In this document: piece after piece, positions 8,398 through 16,538 of the stretch
Numbering within the stretch: position 1 is the stretch's first letter
How the letters are laid out: every line of letters begins with the position of its first letter
Assembly: GCA_025354825.1 (NCBI GenBank)
Contig: JANXMC010000034.1
Span: 1-41,623 of the forward strand
Length of the DNA stretch: 41,623 nucleotides
Direction: 5' to 3'
Source: Myxococcales bacterium
GTDB taxonomy: Bacteria > Myxococcota_A > Polyangia > Polyangiales > Polyangiaceae
The notes under the pieces: generated by a model
The model's input: only the letters and a program-made list of their open reading frames with translations
Database searches by the model: none
What the model was told of the DNA's origin: nothing
Program-made: the position numbers and the translations under genes

Positions 8398-9024
8398 TTG
8401 GGAGCGCTCAAGGGAAACATCTCATACACACGCTTTTTCGTTCAAGGCGACACGCCGGAGGACTTTCAAGAGCGCTGGGTAAAACGCATTCAGCTTCGGG
8501 CCTTCAAGCCGCTCACGCTCGAAGACGAGGCGCTCGATCGCATCGGCTGGTGCTCCATCGAGCATCCGTTCGATCTCGAGCTGGAATACGAGAAAGTGTT
8601 CTTCAACAACTACGTGAATCTCGGACTTCGAATCGACCGTTGGGTCATTCCGGGGCCGCTCTTCAAGGCGCAATTTGCGGAGGCCGAGAAGGTCTACTTG
8701 CAAAAGCGCGGGCGTGAGCGCCTTTCGCGGGCCGAGAAAGAAGAGCTCAAAATGGCGGTGTCGAAGAAGCTGCGAAAGCAGCTCGTTCCCGCCATGCAAG
8801 TCGTCGATGTCTCGTGGAACATGGAGACGGGAATCGCCCGCGTCTTCTCCGGTTCCCAAAAGACGTTGGGCGCCTTCGAAGAGATCTTCGAGAAGACGTT
8901 CGAGCTCAAGGTCGTCCCTGAGAGCCCCTATACCGCCGCCGAGCGCCGAGGCCTCTCACCGCGCGAATCCCAGGCTGTCGATCGCCTCGAGCCGAGCCCG
9001 TTCACCACCGCCTTCATCAACTGA
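8398..9024 (+). CDS. rdgC: RdgC-like protein (short myxobacterial form)
   Basis: A 208-residue protein beginning GALKGNISYTRFFVQGDTPEDF, with conserved segments GWCSIEHPFDLELE, NLGLRIDRWVIP, LSRAEKEELK and DVSWNMETGIARVFSGS. These fit the family that genomes of this group label recombination-associated RdgC, a DNA-binding ring protein that in Escherichia coli modulates RecA. E. coli RdgC is 303 residues, so this is clearly shorter, and the functional transfer is uncertain. Translation starts at TTG 8398, supported by GGAGG at 8386-8390 with a 7-nt spacer. The next gene starts 11 nt after its stop, so the two form an operon. Confidence 0.75.
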   Translation: MGALKGNISYTRFFVQGDTPEDFQERWVKRIQLRAFKPLTLEDEALDRIGWCSIEHPFDLELEYEKVFFNNYVNLGLRIDRWVIPGPLFKAQFAEAEKVYLQKRGRERLSRAEKEELKMAVSKKLRKQLVPAMQVVDVSWNMETGIARVFSGSQKTLGAFEEIFEKTFELKVVPESPYTAAERRGLSPRESQAVDRLEPSPFTTAFIN

Positions 9025-9035
9025 CGGGAGACCGA

Positions 9036-9677
9036 ATGCCGAAAGAAGAAGTATCTCCCGCGACCATCGCGCCGGCCCCGTCCGATCTCGTCGACCGCAT
9101 TGGCCGCGGCCGGTTTCTGGGGCGGGAGTTTTTAGTATGGCTCTGGTTCGAGAGCGAAGTGTTCGACGGCGAGCTCGAGCTCGCGGGGACCGGTGTGTTC
9201 GAGATTCATCTCGATACCCAAATCGTTCTCTGCCTCGACAAAGAACAGAGCCGACTCAAAGGGCGCGCGCCGAGCGGCGGCCGTGAGGCGCGCGAAGCGC
9301 TTCGTCAGGGGAAAACGCCCACCAACGCGCGCCTTCGCCTCACGAAGGGTGAGCACGACTACGCCTTTCAGCTCGCGGCCGACAAGCTCGGACTGTCTGC
9401 CGTGAAAATCCCCACCCACGTGAAGGACGAGAAGCACGACCAGTTCTACGAGCGGATGTACCTCATCGAGGAGCTCGAGGTTCTGCTCGACGGTTTGTAC
9501 TCGGACTTCCTCGCGTTGCGCCTTGGAAAGGCGTGGAACGAGTCGATCCTTCCGATGATCCAAACGTGGGTGCGCGAAGAAGAGGTCGACTCCGAGGCCT
9601 ACGGCCGCGCGCGCACGGCGGCTCTCAAAAAGAGGAAGCCGAAGGCCACGCAGATGGGCGACGAGGCAGGGGCTTAA
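9036..9677 (+). CDS. Conserved protein paired with the RdgC-like gene
   Basis: A 213-residue soluble protein with no signal peptide or membrane segment. It has an N-terminal helical LGREFLVWLWFESE segment, a central region with HDYAFQLAADKLGLSAVKIP, and an acidic helix ERMYLIEELEVLLDGLYSDFLALRLG. The C-terminus is basic (KKRKPK). I do not recognise a named family. It is preceded by GGGAG 7 nt before the ATG and lies 11 nt behind the RdgC-like gene, so the products are probably co-translated and may act together on DNA or with a nucleoid factor. The convergent neighbour ends 9 nt away. Confidence 0.75.
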   Translation: MPKEEVSPATIAPAPSDLVDRIGRGRFLGREFLVWLWFESEVFDGELELAGTGVFEIHLDTQIVLCLDKEQSRLKGRAPSGGREAREALRQGKTPTNARLRLTKGEHDYAFQLAADKLGLSAVKIPTHVKDEKHDQFYERMYLIEELEVLLDGLYSDFLALRLGKAWNESILPMIQTWVREEEVDSEAYGRARTAALKKRKPKATQMGDEAGA

Positions 9678-9686
9678 TAGTACCCA

Positions 9687-10877
9687 TTACAATCGCACGA
9701 GGGTGGTCTCGAGCACGCGGATCAAGCGGGCGACCTCCTCGTGCGAATTGTAGTGCACCATCGAGACGCGGACCACGCCGCCGGTGGCTGTGAGACCGAG
9801 GCGTTCGATGAGGCGGCGCGCGTAGAAGTCACCGAAGCGAATCCCCATTCGGTGGGGATCGACGGCGCGGACGATGGCCTCGGACCGCAAGCCGTCGGCG
9901 ACGAAGCTTATGGTCGGCACGCGGAGCGCCGCGTCGGCGGTGGGCTCGCCAAGGACGCGAATGCCCTTGGTATCGGCTAGAAACGCGAGGAGCGGCGCGG
10001 CGAGCGCCTCCTCGTGGGCGGAGATGTCGGCGAACGCCTGCTCAGCGCCCCCCTGATCGTCGAAGTACTCGAAGATGCCTCCAATTCCGTAGGTGAGCTC
10101 GAAGTTCAAATTTCCAGGTTGGAGTTTGTAGGGGACGACAGTCTCGCCAATGAATCCGTGGTTGATCCCCGAAAGCGCGAGGAGATGCCCCCGCTTTCCA
10201 TAAAGCATGGCCGCGTGGGGGCCGTAGACCTTGTAGAAGCTGAAAACATAGTAATCGACGTCCAAGGTCTGTACATCGATGCGGCGGTGCGGCGCGTAGG
10301 CTACGCCGTCAACGCAGACTTGGGCGCCGCGGGCGTGCACGAAGCGCGTGATCTCGGCGACCGGGTGAATCGAGCCGATCACGTTCGATGCGTGGGTGAA
10401 GCATACGAGGCGCGTGCGCGGCGTCATGAGAGGCTCGAGATCGGATAGCTCGAGGCGCAACGTCGAGATGCGCCACTCTTTCACAACGACGCCGCGCGCT
10501 TCGAGGCGCCGCCACGGCCCGATGTTCGCCTCGTGATCGCAATCGGTGACGATGATCTCATCCCCCGGCGAGAGCGACGGCGCCATTGCGAGCGCGAGGT
10601 TCTGGAGAAGCTGCGTCGTCGACGAACCGAGGACGACCTCGCTCGGGTCCGCAGCGTTCACGAAGCTCGCCGCGCCCCGCGCCCCTTCCGCCACGCGCTC
10701 GCCGGCTGCATGGGAGATGGCGTAGCTCGCCCCGAGCTGCACGTTCGTCGTGAGGAGGTAATCGCGAATGCGATTGGCTACGACACCGAGCGTTTGTGAG
10801 CCACCCGCGTTGTCGAAGTAGGTGAAGCCCTCGGCGAGGGCGGGAAATGCAGCGCGAACGGATGCAAGGTCGAGCAT
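9687..10877 (-). CDS. Cysteine desulfurase-like class V aminotransferase
   Basis: A 396-residue PLP enzyme starting MLDLASVRAAFPAL, then YFDNAGGSQT, the cofactor-phosphate segment SSTTQLLQNLA, DCDHEANIGPW, VDGVAYAPHR and SFYKVYGPHAA, in which the Lys is the expected Schiff-base residue. This matches the cysteine-desulfurase-like family (the TIGR01976 type) rather than housekeeping IscS or SufS: no isc or suf genes are near. The longer frame up to 11111 adds 78 residues of low quality that would cover the intergenic space behind panB, so I prefer the ATG at 10877. Substrate may be cysteine, selenocysteine or another amino acid; not determined. Confidence 0.88.
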   Translation of the reverse strand: MLDLASVRAAFPALAEGFTYFDNAGGSQTLGVVANRIRDYLLTTNVQLGASYAISHAAGERVAEGARGAASFVNAADPSEVVLGSSTTQLLQNLALAMAPSLSPGDEIIVTDCDHEANIGPWRRLEARGVVVKEWRISTLRLELSDLEPLMTPRTRLVCFTHASNVIGSIHPVAEITRFVHARGAQVCVDGVAYAPHRRIDVQTLDVDYYVFSFYKVYGPHAAMLYGKRGHLLALSGINHGFIGETVVPYKLQPGNLNFELTYGIGGIFEYFDDQGGAEQAFADISAHEEALAAPLLAFLADTKGIRVLGEPTADAALRVPTISFVADGLRSEAIVRAVDPHRMGIRFGDFYARRLIERLGLTATGGVVRVSMVHYNSHEEVARLIRVLETTLVRL

Positions 10878-11072
10878 GGGACGGGAGAGTACACGGGAGC
10901 GCACGGGAACCGTGGCAGAGAGCATCCTGCACCCGGCGGTTACGTTTTTGGTAGGTGAGAACGGTTCGGGAAAAGCCGGATCACGACCGCCGCCCGGCTC
11001 CGAAACATGAAGCGCGTACCGTATTAAGCTAAGCTCCACGCTGGAGCCCGCTTTGCAAACGATCGCCCATCG

Positions 11073-11100
11073 CTGCACGCCGACCGATGCCGGCGTGCAG
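11073..11100 (-). terminator. Hairpin just downstream of panB
   Basis: Two perfect 10-nt arms, ctgcacgccg (11073-11082) and cggcgtgcag (11091-11100), enclose an 8-nt loop and lie 7 nt beyond the panB stop. No U-run follows on the minus transcript, so this is a GC-rich hairpin that may terminate with help or protect the 3' end. The rest of the 230-nt gap to 10878 shows only a weak 6-bp hairpin near 11033-11047. Confidence 0.6.
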
Positions 11101-11107
11101 GCGCGCC

Positions 11108-11995
11108 TCACGGCTTCGTCTTCTTCGGGTCGGCGGGCTCTTCTTCCGCCGGCTTTCCGTAGACCGATTTGACGACCTCGCCGCCGCCGAACGAGTGCTC
11201 GGGGCCGGGGAACGTGCCCGCGCGCACTTCGTCGAGATACTGCTTCGCTGCACCACGAATCACGGGCGCGAGGTTGGCGTAGCGCTTCGCATGTCGGGGG
11301 CTGAAGTCTTCGAACATCCCCATCGCGTCGTGGAACACTTGCACCTGGCCGTCGCAGTCGGGGCCGGCGCCAATGCCAATGGTGGGGATGGTGAGCATCT
11401 TCGAAATCTTCTGCGCCAAGTCGGCGGGAACGAGCTCGAGCACCAACGCGAAGGCGCCCGCCTTCTCGAGGGCCTGGGCGGCCAAAATAAGCCGATTCGC
11501 CGCCTCTTCATCGCGCCCTTGAACGCGGTATCCGCCAATCATATGAATCGATTGTGGCGTAAGGCCAATATGGCCCATCACGGGAATACCCGATGCGACG
11601 AGCGTCCCCACGACGGGCGCCATGCGCCTACCACCTTCGACCTTCACGGCCTGCGCTTCGCCCTCGGCCATGGCGCGCGCCGCCGTGCGGAGCGACAGCG
11701 GCAAGTCCGACGACGAGTACGTTGCGAACGGGAGATCGATCACGATCATCGCCTTTTTCGCCGCGCGCGATACCGCTTGGGAGTGATGAATCATCATCTC
11801 CAAGGTGACCCGAAGGGTCGACTCGTGGCCGAGCACGACCATTCCGAGAGAGTCGCCCACCAGGAGGATCGGCACGCCGATCTCGTCCAAGATCTTCGCC
11901 GACGTGTAGTCGTAACACGTGAGCATGGGGATCTTCTCCCCGCGCTTCTTCATGCTCCAGATGTCGTGGACCGTCGTGCGCTTGGGCATAGCCAC
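11108..11995 (-). CDS. panB: 3-methyl-2-oxobutanoate hydroxymethyltransferase
   Basis: PanB transfers a hydroxymethyl group from methylene-tetrahydrofolate to 2-oxoisovalerate to give ketopantoate, the first committed step of pantothenate and CoA synthesis in the cytoplasm. At 295 residues it is slightly longer than usual owing to a charged C-terminal tail rich in Pro, Glu and Lys. Family motifs are present in order: MLTCYDYTSAKILDE, LLVGDSLGMVVLGH, VIDLPF, KVEGG, VMGHIGLTPQS and IGIGAGPDCDGQVQVFHD. The start is a GTG at 11995; a second in-frame ATG follows two codons later. panC and panD are not adjacent. It is 42 nt behind the zinc-ribbon membrane protein gene. Confidence 0.96.
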   Translation of the reverse strand: MAMPKRTTVHDIWSMKKRGEKIPMLTCYDYTSAKILDEIGVPILLVGDSLGMVVLGHESTLRVTLEMMIHHSQAVSRAAKKAMIVIDLPFATYSSSDLPLSLRTAARAMAEGEAQAVKVEGGRRMAPVVGTLVASGIPVMGHIGLTPQSIHMIGGYRVQGRDEEAANRLILAAQALEKAGAFALVLELVPADLAQKISKMLTIPTIGIGAGPDCDGQVQVFHDAMGMFEDFSPRHAKRYANLAPVIRGAAKQYLDEVRAGTFPGPEHSFGGGEVVKSVYGKPAEEEPADPKKTKP

Positions 11996-12037
11996 GAAGG
12001 GTAGCGGGTCTGGCGCGATGCTCCTCGTCTCAATTCT

Positions 12038-12514
12038 TCAAAGGCGGCGGCCGGGCAGCGGAGCGCCCTTCGCCCGTCGCTCGATTCGCACCGCATTGCC
12101 GAGCGCCTCGGGGATGGCGACGCGCCACGCGTAGCGAAAGACCGCGGCATAGGCCGCAAAGACGACTACCCAAACGTAAAAACGAACTTTGAAGATGAGG
12201 TAAACCGCCATCCCCATCGCGGCGACGAACGTCCACCCCGCGAGGAGCACGAGACCGAAGAGCAGCCAACGCGGTCGCGCGGTGTCGACGATGGCGTTGC
12301 CACACGGCTCGCACCACGCGTCGCCGTTCACCATGAACACCGCGCAGGCGTCGCAGAAGGCTGCGCGGCACCGCGGGCAGCGTACGGCCGAGGGCCAGTT
12401 GGCGTGGTTGACACAAGGGGTTAGGGCACGCGCGAGCCGGATGTCGACCGCCCTCGTGTAGCTCCCTCGAACGCGCTCGAGCAGGGCATCGCGGTTCTCC
12501 GGCGCAGGGGTCAT
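12038..12514 (-). CDS. Zinc-ribbon/B-box-like two-helix membrane protein
   Basis: A 158-residue protein with a Cys/His-rich N-terminal half (C-x2-H ... C-x2-C ... C-x2-C ... C-x2-C between about residues 34 and 74; markers CVNHANW, CPRCRAAFCDAC and CEPCG) that should bind one or two zinc ions, like a degenerate B-box. Two hydrophobic helices follow (LLFGLVLLAGWTFVAAMGMAV and FYVWVVVFAAYAAVFRYA), then a basic tail. It is probably an inner-membrane protein with a cytoplasmic zinc finger. The role is unknown. It lies 80 nt after the serpin gene and 42 nt before panB in the same direction. Confidence 0.8.
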   Translation of the reverse strand: MTPAPENRDALLERVRGSYTRAVDIRLARALTPCVNHANWPSAVRCPRCRAAFCDACAVFMVNGDAWCEPCGNAIVDTARPRWLLFGLVLLAGWTFVAAMGMAVYLIFKVRFYVWVVVFAAYAAVFRYAWRVAIPEALGNAVRIERRAKGAPLPGRRL

Positions 12515-12594
12515 CGGGCCGTCCTCATGAGAAAGAGGTTCGACCCGAGAGCGCCGTCGGTTGCGCGGTTTCCGCGCGCCAGGAACGTTGGGCC

Positions 12595-13917
12595 TTAAGC
12601 CTTCGGGGCGGCGAAGCGCCCTGCAAATAGGATTTCGCCGCTTTTCGTATTACGAATGAAAAATAGGAACGGTCGGTCGACCTTCATTTCGTGTTTCCTC
12701 GGCAACGACCGGAGCATCACAACGCCGCCCGTTGCGGCGGCCGCTTCCGTCCCCGTCTCGTCGACGAGGATGAACGCCTTGTGAAACACGTCGCTGAGCG
12801 CCAGGCCGGACGCCCTGCCGCCCGTGAAGCCGCTGAAGTCAGCGCCGTTGCCAAAGGCCTCGTGAATGCCGAGAGCCTCGAGAGCCGGCTTCACCGAATG
12901 CCCCCAGCTAAACGTGAACTTGGGGAGCGAGAGGTCGATCTTCCACGCGTGGAGCGCCTGTGTCCAACCGTCTATCTGCGCAGAAGTGAGCCCCTGTTCG
13001 AGGGCGTCGAGCCCCTCGCGCTTCGACGGAAGCACGACGAGCATCGCGAGATCGCTCCCCTTATACGGAAGCTGCACAACCTTACCATCGGGCGTTTCGG
13101 CAAACTGCATCTCGGCGCTGCGATGCATCGTGGCGATTGTGACGTCGCCCCCATCGGCGTGGAACGGCTCGCTCTTCGTCGCTTTCGCGTCGAAGGCGTC
13201 GGCCCAATTCCCCTTGAAATAGATGGCATTCGTAAGCACCAAACGGGTATCGGCGCTCACCGAGCCCTTGGGAAGGAGGTCTTTGATCTTGCCCTTGGTC
13301 TGATCGCTCACCCAGCCGTTGATCGTCGTGCGGCTCGCCTCGGCGGCTTTGACGAAATCGAGGGGTGTGGACGTTGCGCCGTATCCCGATTGGGCATTTT
13401 CCAGGAACGTCTTCTCGAACGTCGTCTTCTTCTCGACCCAGAGGCGATTGGCGATAGCGAGCTCGGCGCTCCCCGCGGCGGCCTTCCACGCATCGCGGCT
13501 CGCGTGGGCCGCGGCCGCATTTTTCGCGGGGTCGGCGTCGACACCAAGGGTCCTCGCCATTTCGCTGAGCGTCGTCCCCTGGGCACCGAGGGCCGTCATT
13601 CCGAGAGCGCCGCGGAGGCTCTCGCCCGAGAAGAAGAGATTCCCCTTCTCCGTGCGAAGAACCTTGAACGTGTTGAGCGCGAAGTCGTTCACGGCTTTGC
13701 CCGGCGTGGGCGCCAAGGACGTAGCCGGCGCGGCCGCGTCGGCGAGCACGGGCGACGGAACGGCCTCGGCAGCCGCAACGCCGCTGTCGACGCTCTGGGG
13801 CGCGGGCGTGGGCGCGGGCGACGCTTCGACGGCGACGGCAGCAGGAGGCGACGTGCGCGCGCAGCCGAAGAGGGAGAGAGCGAGCGTGGCCTTTGTGAAA
13901 CGGGAAAGTAGGCGCAT
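12595..13917 (-). CDS. Serpin-family protease inhibitor lipoprotein
   Basis: A 440-residue lipoprotein (lipobox SLFGC, Cys19) with a ~60-residue Ala/Pro-rich linker and then a full serpin domain. Signature segments are NDFALNTFKVL, GNLFFSGESLRGALGM, NRLWVEKKTTFEKTFL, TRLVLTNAIYFKGNWADAFD, LPKFTFSW and VDRPFLFFIRN. The reactive-centre loop has an inhibitory-type hinge (GTEAAAATGG, P15-P6) and the scissile bond can be placed at Arg403-Ser404, so the predicted targets are trypsin-like proteases. Serpins trap a target covalently after cleavage of the loop. Anchoring at the envelope suggests protection from self or prey proteases; that is inference. A divergent SDR gene lies across a 170-nt region. 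Confidence 0.93.
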   Translation of the reverse strand: MRLLSRFTKATLALSLFGCARTSPPAAVAVEASPAPTPAPQSVDSGVAAAEAVPSPVLADAAAPATSLAPTPGKAVNDFALNTFKVLRTEKGNLFFSGESLRGALGMTALGAQGTTLSEMARTLGVDADPAKNAAAAHASRDAWKAAAGSAELAIANRLWVEKKTTFEKTFLENAQSGYGATSTPLDFVKAAEASRTTINGWVSDQTKGKIKDLLPKGSVSADTRLVLTNAIYFKGNWADAFDAKATKSEPFHADGGDVTIATMHRSAEMQFAETPDGKVVQLPYKGSDLAMLVVLPSKREGLDALEQGLTSAQIDGWTQALHAWKIDLSLPKFTFSWGHSVKPALEALGIHEAFGNGADFSGFTGGRASGLALSDVFHKAFILVDETGTEAAAATGGVVMLRSLPRKHEMKVDRPFLFFIRNTKSGEILFAGRFAAPKA

Positions 13918-14087
13918 TTGAATGGGTTCTCGAGGGGCTCTTCGATTCGACGCGGCAGAACGTGAGACGGTCTTTTACGCGTCTTCTTCATCGTCGCCTC
14001 GTGAGAAACGCCTCCGTGGGGCCGCGCGCGGCAGCTAGCGTCGACGGGCGACGTAGGCGAGCCCATCTCGAGATTGGGGAACAGCGA

Positions 14088-14870
14088 ATGGCATTCCGCG
14101 GAAAAGTGGCGATGATCACGGGAGGCGCGAGCGGCCTCGGGCGCATTTGCGCGCAGCGACTGGCGAAGGGCGGCGCCCACGTCGCCATCGTCGACATCGA
14201 CGAGGCGGGCCTTGTAGAGACGGCGAAGGATCACCCTACCATCGACCGCTACGTCTGCGATGTGACGGACGACGCGCAGGTCGTCGAGACCGTGCGGCAG
14301 ATCGAAGACCGCAGGGGGCCTCTCGATCGCGTGACGCACGCCGCGGGGATCATGCCGACCTCGCCGCTCCTCGCGTCCACGTCCGAGCGTATCAAGCGGC
14401 TAATGCGAATCAATTACGATGGAACCGTCAACGTCGCGATGGCGACGCTGCCCGCGATGGTGAAACGCGGAGCGGGCGACTTCATCGTGTTCGGCTCGGT
14501 CGCGGGCCACGCGCTGACGCCCCACATGGGGGCGTACTGCGCCAGCAAAGCCGCAGTGAACGCGTTCGTCGAAGTGCTCATATGGGAGAATCGTGGCAGC
14601 GGCGTGAGGATTCACCTCACGTGCCCGCCTCTCACGAAGACGCCCCTTTTAAAGCAAGCGCTGGAGAGCTCGAACCCCCGCACGATTCAGCAGGGGATCG
14701 AGAAGAACATCGCCGCCGATGCGGATCACGTCGTCGACCTCATCGAAGATGCGGTGGAGCGAGGCGCGCGTATCAGCTTTCCCACGCCGATGGCCAAAGG
14801 GCTCTTCGCCATGCGACGGCTCGCGCCGAAGCTGCTCTGGAACATCATCCTTCGATCCGAGGCCTCGTAG
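14088..14870 (+). CDS. Short-chain dehydrogenase/reductase
   Basis: A 260-residue classical SDR: the cofactor motif TGGASGLG near residues 11-18, the adenine-site D at VDID and CDVTD, THAAGI in place of NAG, catalytic Ser in VFGSVAG and the pair YCASK. The acidic residue after the second strand favours NAD(H) over NADP(H). The substrate is unknown; PPLTKTPLL in the substrate loop does not point to one. The ATG at 14088 is preceded by GGGGA with a 7-nt spacer; the longer frame to 13962 is rejected because it starts inside the divergent promoter region. It stands alone before the convergent pirin gene. Confidence 0.9.
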   Translation: MAFRGKVAMITGGASGLGRICAQRLAKGGAHVAIVDIDEAGLVETAKDHPTIDRYVCDVTDDAQVVETVRQIEDRRGPLDRVTHAAGIMPTSPLLASTSERIKRLMRINYDGTVNVAMATLPAMVKRGAGDFIVFGSVAGHALTPHMGAYCASKAAVNAFVEVLIWENRGSGVRIHLTCPPLTKTPLLKQALESSNPRTIQQGIEKNIAADADHVVDLIEDAVERGARISFPTPMAKGLFAMRRLAPKLLWNIILRSEAS

Positions 14871-14910
14871 GCGAGGCCCCGTTCTCGAAAGTTGGCAATC
14901 GCATAACGAA

Positions 14911-15609
14911 TTACGCAAGGTCGAAGACGAGCACTGCGGCCTTCTCGAGCCCTTCGACGTGAAGCGCGGTCTCGTTGGAGAGCGCCGCGCCGTCGCCGGC
15001 CTTGAGCTCTTGCCCGTTCACGCGGGCAGAGCCTCGAGCGACTTGAACCCACGCATGCCGCCCGTCGGCAAGCGTGAGATCGGCCGCTTCGCCTTTGTCG
15101 AAGAGGCCCGCGCGAAGAACGACATCGGCGTGGATCGTGACGCTTCCGTCGCGCCCGTCCGGGGATGCGACGACGCGCAGGCGCCCCCGCTTTTCCGCAT
15201 CGACGAACGTCTTCTGCTCGTAGCTCGGCGCGATGCCGCGCTCGCCGGGCATGATCCAGATTTGCAGGAAGTGAACAGCATCGCTCTGCGACGCGTTCTG
15301 CTCACTGTGCGCGACGCCGGTGCCCGCGCTCATGCGCTGCACGTCGCCGGGCTTGATCACCGAGCCCGTGCCCATCGAGTCGCTGTGGGAGAGCGCGCCG
15401 TCGAGCACATAGGAGATGATCTCCATGTCCTTGTGCGGGTGGCGACCAAACCCTTGGGACGCCGCGACGCGGTCTTCATTGATGACACGCAGGGAGCGAA
15501 AGCCCATTTGTGCGGGGTCGTGGTAGTCCGCAAACGAGAAGGTGTGGTGCGAATCGAGCCACCCGTGGTTTGCGTGGCCGCGCTTGTCGGCGGGACGAAT
15601 CGTCATCAT
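14911..15609 (-). CDS. Pirin family protein (YhaK/quercetinase-like)
   Basis: A 232-residue bicupin. The N-terminal cupin carries the metal-ligand set seen in pirins, in FGRHPHKDMEIISYVLDG and GVAHSEQNA, and the C-terminal cupin is shorter. Diagnostic segments are GHANHGWLDSHHTFSFADY near the start and QIWIMPGERGIAPSYEQ. Family members bind iron or other metals; some dioxygenate quercetin, others respond to redox state. Two ATGs lie in tandem at the start; the first is used. There is no obvious operon partner: the next gene in the same direction starts about 790 nt upstream and ends 154 nt away. Confidence 0.92.
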   Translation of the reverse strand: MMTIRPADKRGHANHGWLDSHHTFSFADYHDPAQMGFRSLRVINEDRVAASQGFGRHPHKDMEIISYVLDGALSHSDSMGTGSVIKPGDVQRMSAGTGVAHSEQNASQSDAVHFLQIWIMPGERGIAPSYEQKTFVDAEKRGRLRVVASPDGRDGSVTIHADVVLRAGLFDKGEAADLTLADGRHAWVQVARGSARVNGQELKAGDGAALSNETALHVEGLEKAAVLVFDLA

Positions 15610-15763
15610 GGCTGTCCTCGGTTCCTTGAGCGCCGGCGAGCTCTCTTGCCCGCCGACACGTCAAAGGATGGGCGCCCGAAGCCATCTTGCAAATCGGCAA
15701 ACGGTTGACGACCATCATCTCCGAAAGTGATGGCCGTACCGTACCCACCGGGGGTGAACGGCC

Positions 15764-16402
15764 CTATTTCGCGATGAATTTCTGCACGAGCGACAGCGAG
15801 TACTGCGCTTGGACCTTGCAGCTGCCGCTCCCGATGTCGATCGTCTCGACGAAGTTGCCCGCCTGAACGTCGGCCGTCGTGAGCGGAATGGCGCGCGCGC
15901 CGACGAAGTCGTCTTTGCCGTTCATGAAGTCGTCCTGCTCGGAGACTCCGAAGTTGAGCTTGAAGACTTCGCCCTCGTCGACGAAAAACACGCGCTTCGC
16001 GTTGACGCCGATCGACTCGCCATAGCCGGCGTTGGTCGTGTGGCTCGAGTCGCGGCGCGCGATTGCGCGGCCGTTCACGTCGATTTGATAATAAAACTCC
16101 CCCTGCTCTTCGTCGCTGGGCTCACAGTTTCCCATGACGACCATGTCGTAAAGCTCGACGCGGAGCCCCTGCATCGTCGTCGTGAGCGGAACGGCGACGC
16201 CGTTCGCATTGGGGACCATGGTGCCGGCCGCGATGGGGTACGCCGCTTCGTCGCGGGCGATGGCGCCGACCGACGGCGTGTTCTCGTCGGCGGTGTAGAC
16301 GTCGTCCGTGGGGGTGGACGAACAGCCCGCGAGGCCGAGGCCGAGGGCAGAAAGAGCGAATGTAAGAGCGAACGAAAGCGACTTGGAGGTCGTGCGGTTC
16401 AT
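15764..16402 (-). CDS. Lipoprotein with a C2-like beta domain
   Basis: A 212-residue lipoprotein with a clear signal peptide and lipobox LAGCSS near residue 27. The mature chain has a ~40-residue acidic spacer and then a beta-rich domain: LRVELYDMVVMG, GEFYYQIDVNGRAIARR, RVFFVDEGEVFKLNFGV and a final strand around VQAQYSLSL. The arrangement and Asp/Glu-rich loops recall C2-like calcium-binding sandwiches, but I would not name it. The start at 16402 is where the signal peptide begins; the longer frame from 16825 overlaps the DDAH gene in another frame and is rejected. Confidence 0.75.
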   Translation of the reverse strand: MNRTTSKSLSFALTFALSALGLGLAGCSSTPTDDVYTADENTPSVGAIARDEAAYPIAAGTMVPNANGVAVPLTTTMQGLRVELYDMVVMGNCEPSDEEQGEFYYQIDVNGRAIARRDSSHTTNAGYGESIGVNAKRVFFVDEGEVFKLNFGVSEQDDFMNGKDDFVGARAIPLTTADVQAGNFVETIDIGSGSCKVQAQYSLSLVQKFIAK

Positions 16403-16538
16403 GTTGCTTTGGGACAGTGCACCCGTCGGGCCATCGCCGAGGAGACGCCGACGAGGCGCGAAAACGGCCCGCTTTGCCCGGCAATGGCCGGCCGCTGTAG
16501 CAACGCGTTCACGCACGGCGGTGGTACACGTTTCCAAA

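Noticed and set aside
11033-11047. 6-bp hairpin gctcca/tggagc as a terminator
   Set aside because: Too short and further from the panB stop than the 10-bp hairpin at 11073-11100.
10878-11111. 78-residue N-terminal extension of the cysteine-desulfurase-like protein
   Set aside because: It lies over the panB 3' hairpin, has no conserved sequence, and the family start MLDLASVRAAFPAL is at 10877.
12691-13911. 406-codon plus-strand frame opposite the serpin gene
   Set aside because: Arginine-rich shadow of the serpin; no motif and no ribosome site.
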